64,000 nt of DNA from assembly GCF_016097555.1 (NCBI RefSeq), contig NC_054706.1, positions 54,706,009 to 54,770,008 of the forward strand, written 5' to 3'. A program made the position numbers and the translations under genes. Below are positions 36,187 through 49,400 of the stretch, in pieces; position 1 is the first letter of the stretch; each line of letters starts with the position of its first letter. This DNA comes from Gigantopelta aegis (Eukaryota; Mollusca; Gastropoda; Neomphalida; Peltospiridae). Below the pieces are notes generated by a model that saw only the letters and a list, made by a program, of their open reading frames with translations, was not told the origin of the DNA and ran no database searches.

Positions 36187-37112
36187 CTACACCCCTTCCT
36201 TTGGAACAAATTAATAAAGTGTTGTAGTAGTTCTGTACAACAGTATTTGCTGATCCATGTGGCCTTTCAGATGTACAATTCCGTAGTCATTTGTCCTGGA
36301 ATGTTTATTTTGTTTAATGACGCCACTAGAGCACATTGATTTATTAATCATCGGCTATTGGATATCAAACATTTGGTAATTCTGACATACAATCTTAGAG
36401 AGGAAACCCGCTACATTTTTCCATTAGTAGCAAGGGATCTTTTATATGCACCTTCCCACAGACAGGACAGCACATACCACAGTTTTTGATATACCAGTCG
36501 TGGTGCACTGGTTGGAATGAGAAATAGCTCAATGGGTTCACCAACAGGGATCGATCCTAGACCGACCGTGCATGAAGCTACGTCCTGCCCCTTGTCCTGG
36601 AATGTAGTTCACTGACGAGTGCTTGCTCGAGGTGTGATGGGTCGTGAGACTGACAACTCTGGCAATTAACCAGGACAATCAGCAATGCAGTGGTGTTTCC
36701 AATTCTCTGCAGCATTTATTATTGCCTTGGAACATTCAATTTTCTATGTCACTTTCCTTCATTACATGTACATGTATGTATTGAAAGAAAGAAATGTTTT
36801 ATTTAACGACACACTCAACACATTGTATTTATGGTTATATGGCGTCAGACATATGGTTAAGGACCACAAAGATATTGAGAGAGGAAACCCGCTGTTGCCA
36901 CTTCATGGGCTATACTTTTCTATTAGCAGCAAGGGATCTTTTATATGCACCATCCCACAGACAGGATAGTATATACCACAGCCTTTGTTACACCAGTTGT
37001 GGAGCACTGGCTGGAACGAGAAATAGCTCAATGGGCCCGCCGACGGGAATCAATCCTAGAGCGATCGCACATCAGGCAGACGCTGTACCACTAAGCTACG
37101 TCCTGCCCCCTG
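36187..37112 (-). repeat. Right arm of the inverted segmental duplication
   Basis: Reverse complement of 20768-22911 without the solo LTR. It contains SINE A tail type 2 (36302-36593) and tail type 1 (36787-37112), both minus, and the unique DNA between them. It starts at the gap edge, so its true extent is unknown. Confidence 0.85.
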
Positions 37113-37140
37113 TTTGGTAAGAGTAGCCTGTTTAGTGACT

Positions 37141-37938
37141 GCATGTTTGTTCTCTCACTCTCTGGTGCAGACTCTACTAGTGTCATAAGCATCCTTAATT
37201 ACCAACACATTAGTTAATCCTGTTGTCAGCTGGTCAAGAGGCATGTTTGTTCTCTCACTCTCTGGTGCAGACTCTACTAGTGTCATAAGCATCCTTAATT
37301 ACCAACACATTAGTTAATCCTGTTGTCAGCTGGTCAATAGGCATGTTTGTTCTCTCACTCTCTGGTGCACTCTACTAGTGTCATAAGCATCCTTAATTAC
37401 CAACACATTAGTTAATCCTGTTGTCAGCTGGTCAATAGGCATGTTTGTTCTCTCACTCTCTGGTGCAGACTCTACTAGTGTCATAAGCATCCTTAATTAC
37501 CAACACATTAGTTAATCCTGTTGTCAGCTGGTCAATAGGCATGTTTGTTCTCTCACTCTCTGGTGCAGACTCTACTAGTGTCATAAGCATCCTTAATTAC
37601 CAACACATTAGTTAATCCTGTTGTCAGCTGGTCAATAGGCATGTTTGTTCTCTCACTCTCTGGTGCAGACTCTACTAGTGTCATAAGCATCCTTAATTAC
37701 CAACACATTAGTTAATCCTGTTGTCAACTGGTCAATAGGCATGTTTGTTCTCTCACTCTCTCGTGCAGACTCTACTAGTGTCATAAGCATCCTTAATTAC
37801 CAACACATTAGTTAATCCTGTTGTCAGCTGGTCAATAGGCATGTTTGTTCTCTCACTCTCTCGTGCAGACTCTACTAGTGTCATAAGCATCCTTAATTAC
37901 CAACACATTAGTTAATCCTGTTGTCAGCTGGTCAATAA
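37141..37938 (-). repeat. 100-bp tandem repeat, eight copies
   Basis: The unit contains GCATGTTTGTTCTCTCACTC and ACCAACACATTAGTTAATCC. One copy lacks two bases. It sits about 190 bases downstream of the last formin exon found and has no obvious exon within it. Confidence 0.95.
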
Positions 37939-38128
37939 GCATTTAATTTTCATTCTTTAAACTAAATACATTCGTTAAAAACCCCCACCCCAAAACCCCA
38001 AACAAACATCAAAATTATAACAAAATAAGTGAGTTGGAATATTTGCATGAGTCAGTTGAGTTTAACAGAATGATTCTTTAAGGTTAGCATCAAGACAATG
38101 GTTAATAAATTAGAATTACAAAAATTAC

Positions 38129-38181
38129 CTGTAAAACTTTTCTCAAGTCCTGCAATTCCTGATTTAAGAGCACACTGGATA
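38129..38181 (-). CDS. GRID2IP: Formin exon 16: last FH2 exon found
   Basis: 53 bases, phase 1 in, 0 out, donor GTAATT. Encodes SSVLLNQELQDLRKVLQ. A good donor follows, so more exons are expected. About 100 residues of FH2 (the FFGED-type block) remain unlocated. Confidence 0.8.
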
Positions 38182-40227
38182 CTGAAAGAAAAACACAAAA
38201 TAGTTTATATTAAACACAAGTATATAGTACACAACTCAGGACATATCACTGGGATTGGTACACACTATAGCTTTGAATGAAATAATGTTCAAAATACTTA
38301 ACGTTCAAAATACCTTCTTCAAAATGAAAAAAAGTCTTAAAAAAATTAATAAATATTTAACTTTTTGTCCTCCTGCATTCATATGATAGTCAAACCACCT
38401 CAGTGGATCCATTCAGCCGATTGTTTTTTTTCTCTCATTCCAACCAGTGCACCACAACTGGACAAAGGCCATGGTACATGTATGTCTTTTCCTGTCTGTG
38501 GGAAAGTGCATATAAAAGATGCCTTGCTGCATTAGGAAAAATGTAGCGGGTTTCCTCTGATGACTGCAGGTCAGAATTACCAAATGTTTGACATCCAATA
38601 GCCGATGATTAATTAATCGATGTGCTCCAGTGGTGTCGTTAAACAAAACAAACTTCTTCATAAGATGAGTTACAGACCCAGTGCTTATAAAACTTCTAAA
38701 GTCAAGTCAAGTCTGTAATACCATTGTGTGATTTTAATGGCACTGTCCTGAGTTTGTTGTCAGTGTTAAGATGTTGTTTACTAACAAATGTTTTAGTAAC
38801 TAAATATATACTTCTGCATAAAATATCAGTGGTTATATAATACGTGTTCCTGATCATCATTACCCCATTATGAAGGATAGAAGGAAATGGTTTATTTAAT
38901 GATGCACTCAACACATTTTATTTACAGTTATAAGGTGTCAGACATATGGTTAAGGACCACACAGATATTGAGGGAGGAAACCCGCTGTCGACGCTTCATG
39001 GGCTACTCTTTTCGATTAGCAGCAAGGGATTTTTTTATATGCACCATTCCATAGGATAGCACATACCACAGCCTTTGATGTACTAGTAATGGTGCACTGG
39101 CTGGAGTGAGAAATAGCCCAATGGGCCCACTGAGGAGGATCAATCCCAAAACGACTGCGCATCAAGCGAGCGCTTTACCACTGGGCTACGTCTCACCCCT
39201 GTCTGTGTATGAGCCATTTGTGATGTGGTGCAGTATAGTGTGACGTACCTTTAGCTGCCTCGGGTATAGCATGCAGTTCTTCCCCCACGGTGAGGACCTC
39301 CGAGAATTTGGAGCTGACCGTCCCGGCAAGAACGTGGAGAAATGTCGACTTGTTGTCACTCGTCTTGGTCACATCAAGCTATACACAAAACACACAGTAA
39401 ATAGTGGCATCAGTTATTTAGTGTTCATTAAATCCAAATTAAAATTACAGCAATTTAGGGTTTTTTTATTTGCCGTTATTTTGACTTTTAGAGGTAAAGA
39501 TAATTTAAAAAATGAAGAAGTAAAAAAATGTACCGGTACCTTTTATATTTATACAGATTCATTACTATATAAGTGAAGTGAAATTTTTAAAAATGACTAT
39601 TTAATAACCTATTTAACTAATGCTACCTGCTAAATTTGACAAATGTTTTGTGTATCACCTATAAAACCTAAATATATTGATGTGTAGTTTATGTATATGC
39701 AGTAATAATTAAAGTTAAAAACCCCCACAAAACTATTTTTTTTCTTCATAAGCTGTTGAATATTACAAATATTGCCTCGTCAAATCTCCCATATTTTTAA
39801 AAACCTAACATTACTCCAACTGTAGAATTCTGTATGTGTATCTTTTAAAAAAAAAATCCTAATGTTTCACAGCTGTTACAACTGCGAGTTTAAATAACTG
39901 CTACCAACCTGTGAGAGGAAGTTGATGTGAAAACCTGCAGCTTCTCCAACTCGGACGTTGCCTTTGTTCAAGTAGTTTCCCATAGCTAGTATGAGCTGTA
40001 ATACACCAGTACAAACATATAATTATTTCAATACTTGGTAGCGAGGAAGAGAGAGGGGGAGAGAGGGAGAGAGACAGAGACAGAGACAGACAAACAGACA
40101 GAGAGAGAGAGATGAGAGAGACGTTGAGAGAGACATTAAGAGAGAGAGAGACGTTGAGAGAGAGAAAGACATTGAGAGAGAGAGAGAGAAGAGAGGCAGA
40201 GATGTTGAGAGACATTGAGAAAGAGTG

Positions 40228-40265
<38 letters not shown>

Positions 40266-40386
40266 CATTGAGAGATTGAGAGAGAGACATTGAAAGAGAG
40301 AGAGAGACATTGAGAGATTTAGAGAAAGACATTGAGAGAGAGAGAGAGAAGAGAGGCAGAGATGTTGAGAGACATTGAGAAAGAGT

Positions 40387-40433
<47 letters not shown>

Positions 40434-43400
40434 GGTGTAAGTGAATGGTTATGTCCTCTCAAAACGTTCACTATTTATAATGAAGTCCTGGACAGATTTG
40501 ATAGAGAGAGATCACTGTAATGTTCCTCTAATCTAACATCACATAAATAATAAAAGTGATTGGAACATATCTGATATTTCCTACACTTTAGGATTTGTAA
40601 TACATGTACTAACAACATACAAATATTGTATAAATATTGAACCAACTTAAATCATAAAGTTCACTAAGTCAGCATCACATAGTTAACAAAATACCTATTG
40701 CAGCTAGAGAGTATGATTTTCTTTAAACCTTAACTTAACCCATAGCATATATATGAAGGGTCCACGAGAATATCCTATGATGTCCACTGTTGACATATTT
40801 GTCGATTATCTGCTGTAACCCATATTTAGAGTATGTACTTTAACATGCTCATTCATATGGTATAAGCGTATTTAAAATGCATTTAAGGATTGTCTGTTGT
40901 TTCTTTTATGTTCATCGGGGTATGAGCAAAAAAAATCATCCGCAAACTGTGTGAATCGGTGAGGCCGTTCTCACATAAGTTTGCGGATGATTTTTTTGTT
41001 CATACCCTGATGAACGTATAAGAAATAACAGACAATACTTATAATTAAATTTTAATCATACAAGTTAATAATAACACTAAAATGTCATACTTTATTTTCT
41101 ATAATTTTTTTATTCATAAACAATAATGCTCAATAAGACAACTTGCCTATATAAAATGATGTCATCAGATATACATTGTAACATTCCCTAAAGATGTAAT
41201 TTTTACTTTCATCGATAAATAAACAAACTCCCGTTACTACATCTGGACCAATGGGATGACGTTACATTCGTAATGAATGTAACAGAAATTTAATTATTTA
41301 ATAGCAAACGCCATGCTACCTATGTATATTTCAGTGAAATCATGTCGAAATATGTCACACGGGCAAACTTTCAACATGTAATAGTTATACACCCCACTTT
41401 GAGTGAATATAATTATTTTACCGCTAAATGATGGCAAATTTGGTCAATAAATAAAAAGTAGTAAATAAGGAAATAAAAATAATGTGGAGTCAAACTGAAT
41501 CAAACATCAAAGTATGAAAAACATAAAATACAAGAGAAAGTCAAAGTTTTAAAGGTTGTGTATGTCAAGGTCACAGTAACACAATGAAATAAAAATACAC
41601 TTGAATCCCATTGGCTCGAACCCCGTCGGTGCTCAAGAAAGTGTTCGACCCATCCTGTAGTTTGGCCTAACCTTTCAGTCAACCTCATATAAGTGTAACT
41701 CAGGACTTTGTTTTTGGTTCAAGCATTGCGGTGTATCTGACCCTTCCGGGTACTGTATATAATTATGGTAGGCCATTAAGGATTGTTCGTAAAACACGCT
41801 TGTTTAGGTATAAATAGTTCATGATTGTAGTAATTTGTACGCAGGTGCATTATGGGTGAAATTTCCACAGGATACCATGAAGGATCTTAACATATGTTAT
41901 AATAATGCATACCGATGGATGATCAGACAACGACGACCATACAGTGCCAGCAAGATGTTTGTCAGTCATTGAGTAAAAAGCTTTGGCGCTTTACTTCGCT
42001 GAACAGCATATTCGCTGAACAGCAGAATCGAAACAACTTCAAACGACCTACTTGCCCACCTGCGGTGTACAACTGTGTACATCAAATCTGTATGTGGAAA
42101 TCGCTGGCACGAGCTACTGTATATTATGTAATCAGTTTTGTATGTGATGTTTAAATATGTTCTATGGATCACTGATCTCAAATAAAAATCTATTATTATT
42201 ATTATTATTACTACAGAGTTGTAAACTTTAAAATCCAATGATCTCAAAATACCAAAAGTGTGACATCATAGGTTATTCTCATGCACCCTTCATAATGGAA
42301 TTTTTGTTAAACATAAAAAACGTAAACCACAATTTCCGCAAAAATTCAAATAATTGCTCGGAGAACAGCTGAAAAGATAATTAGATGGCATCTTTCCAAA
42401 TATCCGTCACTCTGTTTGCTATTCTACCAGATATATTGAAAAAAACTTAATGAATATTACCTCGAGAAGTTTGGCCAGTTTCTTGCTGTGTTTCAGCTCA
42501 TAAGATGCAGTCTTTATACATCTTAAATTCTGTAAAATAAACACATATTATTAAACATAAACTGCTTTATAAATATATTCGCCCACAGTTTCACAAATAT
42601 ACAACACTAGCACACACTTCCCCATACTAACATAACATCAGGCTTTAGGTTTGGCTGGTCTAGCTTTTATTCATGACATATTCACTGACCTGCAAGTGAA
42701 ATAAAACTTAAATGTGGATTTATTTTAAAATGTTAAATGAGAAAGCATTCATGGCAGCAGGTGACCGATTCTCACCTCTCTCATTTCTACAATCTTCTCT
42801 TGAAATGTGGCCTTGAACAACATGGCTTGTAACCGCTGCTCATAGCCCGGGATACGACTCATCTGAAAAGTTCAAAGTTTGTTTTGTTTAACGACACCAC
42901 TGGAGCACATTGATTAATTAATCATTGACTATTGGATGTCAAACATTTGGTAATTATGACTTGTAGTCATCAGAGGAAACCCGCTACATTTTTTTTCTTA
43001 ATGCAGCACATACCATGGCCTTTGTTATACCAGTTGTGGTGCACTGGCTGGAACAAGAACTAGTCCAATAGACCAACTGCACATCAGGCGATCACTTTAC
43101 CACTGGGATATGAATTATTTAGAACTGATTCATGAAACTTGCTCTGGGAAATGTAGCGTCACTTAAAAATTACTGTAAACCGGGAAAAAATTGTGTGCGT
43201 ATTAATTTTGTGTCGTTCGCGCCCAACCTCAAGTTGCGAAATTTATAACACACATTTTTTCACACGCATTATTTTATACAGATACCAACGGTCATTTGCA
43301 AAATTTAAACGTCGTGAACATGCCCTGAGGTGCGTATTTGCGAAAAAAACAAATCACAATATTAATCCGGTTTACAGTATTTGTAAAATTTGGACAGTTT

Positions 43401-46400
43401 TCACACTGCTATAACACAAGATATAAAACAAATTTCAGCAAAACGTTCCTTTTTAAAAAAAATTCAGATACACAAATATCCTCAAAATCATACTGCACTA
43501 AATATTCCCAGACACTGTAAGAGAAACATATACATCAAATCACTTTATTTTGTGACAGCTTTAATCACCCACTGGCTGAAACAGAATACATATACAATGT
43601 GCAACAAATGGCAACACGAATATATGATAAATATAATATATAACATAACATATAATATGATGATGATTATCAATGGCTGGCTTACTTCATATGCAAACAT
43701 GTCAGGTTTACTCATGTCCTCAATCTCCCCGGTGAAGTTGTCATACCTTTCCAGCTGAAACAAATATGTTCAGATATATAAACTGTCAGAAAAACGCTGG
43801 TAATAACAGTTCATTTTGTGAAAATTCCAATCACTAGGATTAAAAATATAAAACAGAATTTGGTAAATAGACCTAAGTCGTCTGCTTTTTCAACTTTGTC
43901 CAAATTCCTTAGCTAAACTTTTACTTACTTCTAGAGCATGTGAAAAACAATTTAAAGTTTGTTTTGTTTAATGACACCACTAGAGCACATTGATTTATTA
44001 ATCATTGGCTATTGGGTGTCAAACACTTAGTAATTTTGATGTACAGTCTTAGAAAGAAAACTTGCTACTTTTTTCCATTAGTAGCAAGGGATCTTTTATA
44101 TGCACCATCTCATAAGACAGGATAGCATATACCACGGCCTTTGATATACAAGTCGTGGTGCACTAGCTGGAATGAGAAATAGCCCTATGGGCCCACTGAT
44201 GGGGATTGATCCTAGACCAACCACACATCAAGTGAGTGCTTTACCACTGGGCTACGTCCCACCCCATGAGAAACTCAGATTATCTACCACTTTTCTTTTT
44301 CTTCTTTAACCAAAAATACAGTAAAACCTTTCAAAATCAGACCCTCTGTAAACCAGAATTCCTCCAAAACCAGATGATTTTCACGGTTCCTTTTTAAATA
44401 TCATAACAGAACGGATGTTCTCTATAAACCAGATATCCCTCAAAACTGATTTTTGTTTTTAGTTGATCCTATAGATGTCTGGTTTAAAGAGGTTCCACTG
44501 TACATTAATGGAGTCCACTAAATAATGAACGTGAACTTTTTAAAGATAAAAGATAAACATTAAATATAGATCTGTTAACACTGACCTCATCTGATGAGGG
44601 TGCATAAGCCAGCAACTGCTTTACCAGTTCGGGCGACAGGATTTCTTCATTCATTGAATACAAGGCGTGCTTTATTTCTGACACAGACATCTTCAGATGA
44701 CCAAACAGAATTGCTAGGTGAAAAGAAAACAGAATCTTAAGTATTATATACTCAATAAATAGATTTGAGCCCTGAAAATGTAAATCTTTATGATTCAGGC
44801 TTTAAAATCCCATTAAAATGTTACAGTGGAGTGGGTGGGTGGGGGAATGGAACAGGAAACATTAATGTCAGAATAAGACTCCTAATTATCATATAATATA
44901 ATATAAAGAGTAACAATAAATAGGGACTGCAATCAAAACCCTCAACCATAATATCAGGGCATTAACCAAAAAAAAAAGAAGAAGTTTGTTTTATTTAAAG
45001 ACACCACTAGTGCACATTGATTTATTAATCATCGGCTATTGGATGTCAAACATTTGGACATACAGTCTCAGAGAGGAAAACCGCTACATTTTTCCATTAG
45101 TAGCAAGGGATCTTTTATTTGCACCATCTCAAAGACAGGATAGCACATACCACAGTCTTTGATATACCAGTCGTGGTACATTGGCTGGAACGATGGGGAT
45201 CGATCCCAGACCGATCGCACATCAAGCGAGCGCTTTGGCAGTCTGCTACGTCCTGCCCTTCTGTAACATCGTCATGGACTTAAGGACCTTATTTCTTGAT
45301 ATGCCTTTAATATAATTTTATTTTTTTAATAAATAATTACCACTGGGCTACGTCCCGCCCCAGACATTAACCATGTTACTGATAATGGTAACATTTAAAG
45401 TTGGGCTACAATACCATGTGTTCCCTTATTTATTTCAGTCAGTATATTTTAGGAATTTTACATATTTTTTTCACTACTTTATTTCTTAAATACTAATTTT
45501 TATACATACAAAACATTAATAAACTTCTTTCTTTTTTGTCAAATGGAATTTGTTCCTTTGAGCACTGTAAAGAATTCCATCATGAAAATCCCCCAACTGA
45601 TTTATGGTATCTAAATAAAGGTATATTCATACATGTGCCGACGCCATATACCTGTAACTGTAAATAAAATGAGATGAGTGTGTCGTTAAATAAAACATTT
45701 CCTTCCATACATCAGGGGTGGGAATTGAACTGTACAAAAAGAGGAAATCTAGAGGGGTCCCAGAAATTCTTTAAATCTTAGATTAAAATCTGTGTCATCT
45801 GACACATTTTGGAGGAAAGGACGATTAAAATGTGAGGAAACGCAATGTTCTATGAGAGGAAAATAGCTGAACCGAGGAGAATTTCCACCCCTAATACATG
45901 TGTCATGAACTTACACATATTATAAGCTTTCTTTGGACTTAGAATGCACACCTCTTGCCGTCTGTTACCAAAGACTGAAAAATTTGAAAAAACATGAATT
46001 ATATATTATCAACGTATGTTTTGTCAATAAACAAAATCTAAAATTAATTTTTCTAATTAAAATAGCAAACTAGTTGTTCTCCTGGCAAAATGATTTTTAC
46101 TAAGCCAATTGCATCTAACATGTGCTTAATAGTGAAGCAGCAGACTGGCAAAAAGTCCTCTAGTTTTCTAGAAGGTGCAACCGGCATTACAACATTTGTC
46201 ATCATATATAAAAATGTTCATCTGAGTCTGTGGATTATGAAAACCAATGATGACATTGCGGTAATTTAGTTCGGGCTGAGATATTGACCTTTAATCGGGG
46301 GTACCTCCTCCCAGAATTTTGATGAATATTTTGATTGATAATAACAAATGTTGTAACACCGGTTGCACCGCTTCCAAATATATCGGTCTCAGCTGCTCTA

Positions 46401-49400
46401 CTATAAAACTAATACAGGTGCTCTCAGTATTTTAACATATTTTTTCCAGTATTCAGGGGTTTTTTTTTAATCATAATTTGCACATACAGTCAAATCCGCT
46501 TATTTGTATCGTCTCGGTTCTGTGCAGCCGAATAAATGCAAATAACTGATTTATGCTATAAAGTGATATGCAATAAAGTGGATTCGACTGTATCATTACA
46601 ATATTTTAACGATCAGTCGTGTTTCTATACAACTATTTTTGAAAAGATGATGCAACACAAATGCTAAAACCCAAATATATGTTAGTGTTTAAAGTACCTG
46701 TTTTATTTGTCTTAGTACTGAACTGACTTTCTAGCTCCAGGTTTTTGACCACATGTTCTAGTTCACGACCTGCTAGCTGAAATCAGACATTGATGAGAAG
46801 AATTGGTCGCTCAACAAAACACAAATATTGAATATCCAATTTTTGCATGCATATCAGAGGCGGATCTAGGGGGCCCCAGGGGCCCAGGTCCCCCCTAAAT
46901 TTTATGATAGTTATAATTTTATTATACATTAATTTTCTTTCTTTTTTTACGATCCCCCTCCAAACCTCCCCTAAAGTTTCCTTGGCATTCCACCTCATGT
47001 CACTGGGGACCCCCCTAATGGATTTTCTGGATCCGCCACTGCACATTGAAACCTGTCTAAACTGGATCCTGAACACACCGGAATCCTGTCAAAACAGGCC
47101 AAGTTTCACAGTCTTGAATTTTCTAAATTCTAAATCACCAGATCCTGTCTAAATCAGATAAATATTATGCTTCTGGCAGGATCTGGCTTAGACAGTTCTC
47201 ACAGACATACTTAATACGTTCATATTCCAAATACTACCAATCTACTAATTGTCAAATATATCAATGCATTAAATATTTTCATTGGCTGACCAAACTAATA
47301 AAGCACCAGTGGTCTGTACAATCAATGTTGATTCAACAGGGTTCCCATTGGCCGAGTATCACAGCACTGTTTTCAGGGAATAATTACCATTATGATAATA
47401 GTATCGACTGTATAATACTGATCTGATAATACTGACCTTATACTACCGTGTCAATGTAATAAAGTCATGAATTTTGCACCTCAGCATATTTCATTTCTAA
47501 TTATTTCTGTGCTTATATCCAATTAAGATTCAAGCATGCTATCCCGAACACACACACATCATCTATCTGGACTGTCTGTCCAGGACAGAGGGTTAGTGGA
47601 GAGTGGGAGAAAAGTCGGATTATTGGCCTGATGTTGCTTTGTGGATGAGCCAGTATCAGGATGTGATCCCAGGACCTACCCGCCTTATATCTGTTGACTT
47701 AACCACTATTCCACCGAGGCTGGTGGCATGTTATAATGTTATTTTCTCCACAGGTAATTTTCAGGCAGACCACCTCCCCCCCCCCCCCCCCCACCCATGA
47801 CTTCTAACTGACCTGTCCCCACACTGTGTTCCCCACTTTGTTGTCGTCCATCTTCTCCCAGTTGATTCTCTTCACATTCATCTGACCTTCACCCGTCTTT
47901 TTATTCAACAGTGGTGGTGCAGCTGGTGAAAAAAAAAATACAATTAGAAATTTTGTAGGGAAATAATTACTTACCAAGTTAACTGTTATACCTGTTATAT
48001 ATGGGCGGGATGTAGCCCAGTGGTAAAGCATTCGCTTGATGCACAGATGGCCTGGGATCGATCCTCGTCAGTGGGCCCATTAGGCTATTTCTCACTCTAG
48101 CCAGTGCACCACGACTGGTATATCAAAGGCTGTGGTATGTACTACCCTGCTTGTGGGATGGTGCATATAAAAGATCCCTTGCTGCTAATCGAAAAGAGTA
48201 GCCCATGAAGTGGCGATAGTGGTTTTCCTCCCTCAAAATCTGTGTGGTCCTTAACCATATGTCTGACGCCATATAACCGTAAATAAAATGTGTTGAGTGC
48301 ATCGTTAAATAAAACATTTCCTTCCTTCCTTTATACCTCTATTTCTTGCTGCAGCCAGTTCAACACGACTGGTACATTAAAGGCCGTGGTATGTACTACC
48401 CTGGCTGTGGGATGGTGCATATAAAAGATTTCTTGCTGTTAATAAAAAAAGAGTAGCCCATGAAGTGGCGACAGCAGGTTTCCTCTCTCAATATCTGTGT
48501 GGTCCTTAACCATATGTCCGACGCCGTATAACCATAAATAAAATGTGTTGAATGTATCATTAAATAAAATATTTCCTTCCTTCTTTTATACCTGTTATAT
48601 ATACTGAATGAAAGAAATGCATTTTTTTTTTTTTTTTTTTTTAATTTAATCAGTTTGAATCACATAAGTTTCTGTGTCCATTAATATTGTCAATATCTTG
48701 TGAACATTTAAAGCCCATTTTGACAGTCTATTTATTGAACTAATTTTATCACTAAAAATATATCTTTTACAACTCTGTGGCAAATCATTGCTATTGTTAA
48801 AGGCTGTGATTTAGGGCAATTCATACTGCTGCTCCAGCGATTGCTGTCGGTGCCAGTGTTAAGATGAAGCATTGTAAATTAAATTAATTACAAGGATAGT
48901 GACCCCTCCTCCATTCAGTCACCTGGTTTCACAAATGAAAATAAATATCACTAGATCTAGGGCCTCTACGAGTCCAATATATTGGACTCGAGTACTCGAG
49001 GGTCAAACTCGACCCAGACCCGAGTACCCGACGCTTACACAAGATGATAATGAGACAAAGGAATATAACGTAAAATAGCATTATATAGCTTAATTCCAGC
49101 ACTGAACATGAATGCCAAATCATGCCATTGTATTGCATTTAGAAACCCGTTGATACGTTCAGTATTGTGACAGACGAACGGATGGCCAGATTAAAAAAGA
49201 AACTAGCAAATAGTCATATAATTATCGTGTAACTTGTATCGTTGATTAGTTACTGCTGAACTAGTTGCTCTACATTGTCTCACTTGTACGGGTACTCGAG
49301 TCCTGTGAATGGACTCGAGTCTTTGCTAGACTCGACCCGTGCCCGAGTACTCGAGTACTCGTGGAGACCCTAACTAGATCACTGAACTGAAAATACTGTC

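Noticed and set aside
37141..37938. 100-bp repeat as a source of a formin exon (IKDAYDTS)
   Set aside because: Only a few residues resemble FH2, no good acceptor is present, and the frame closes quickly.
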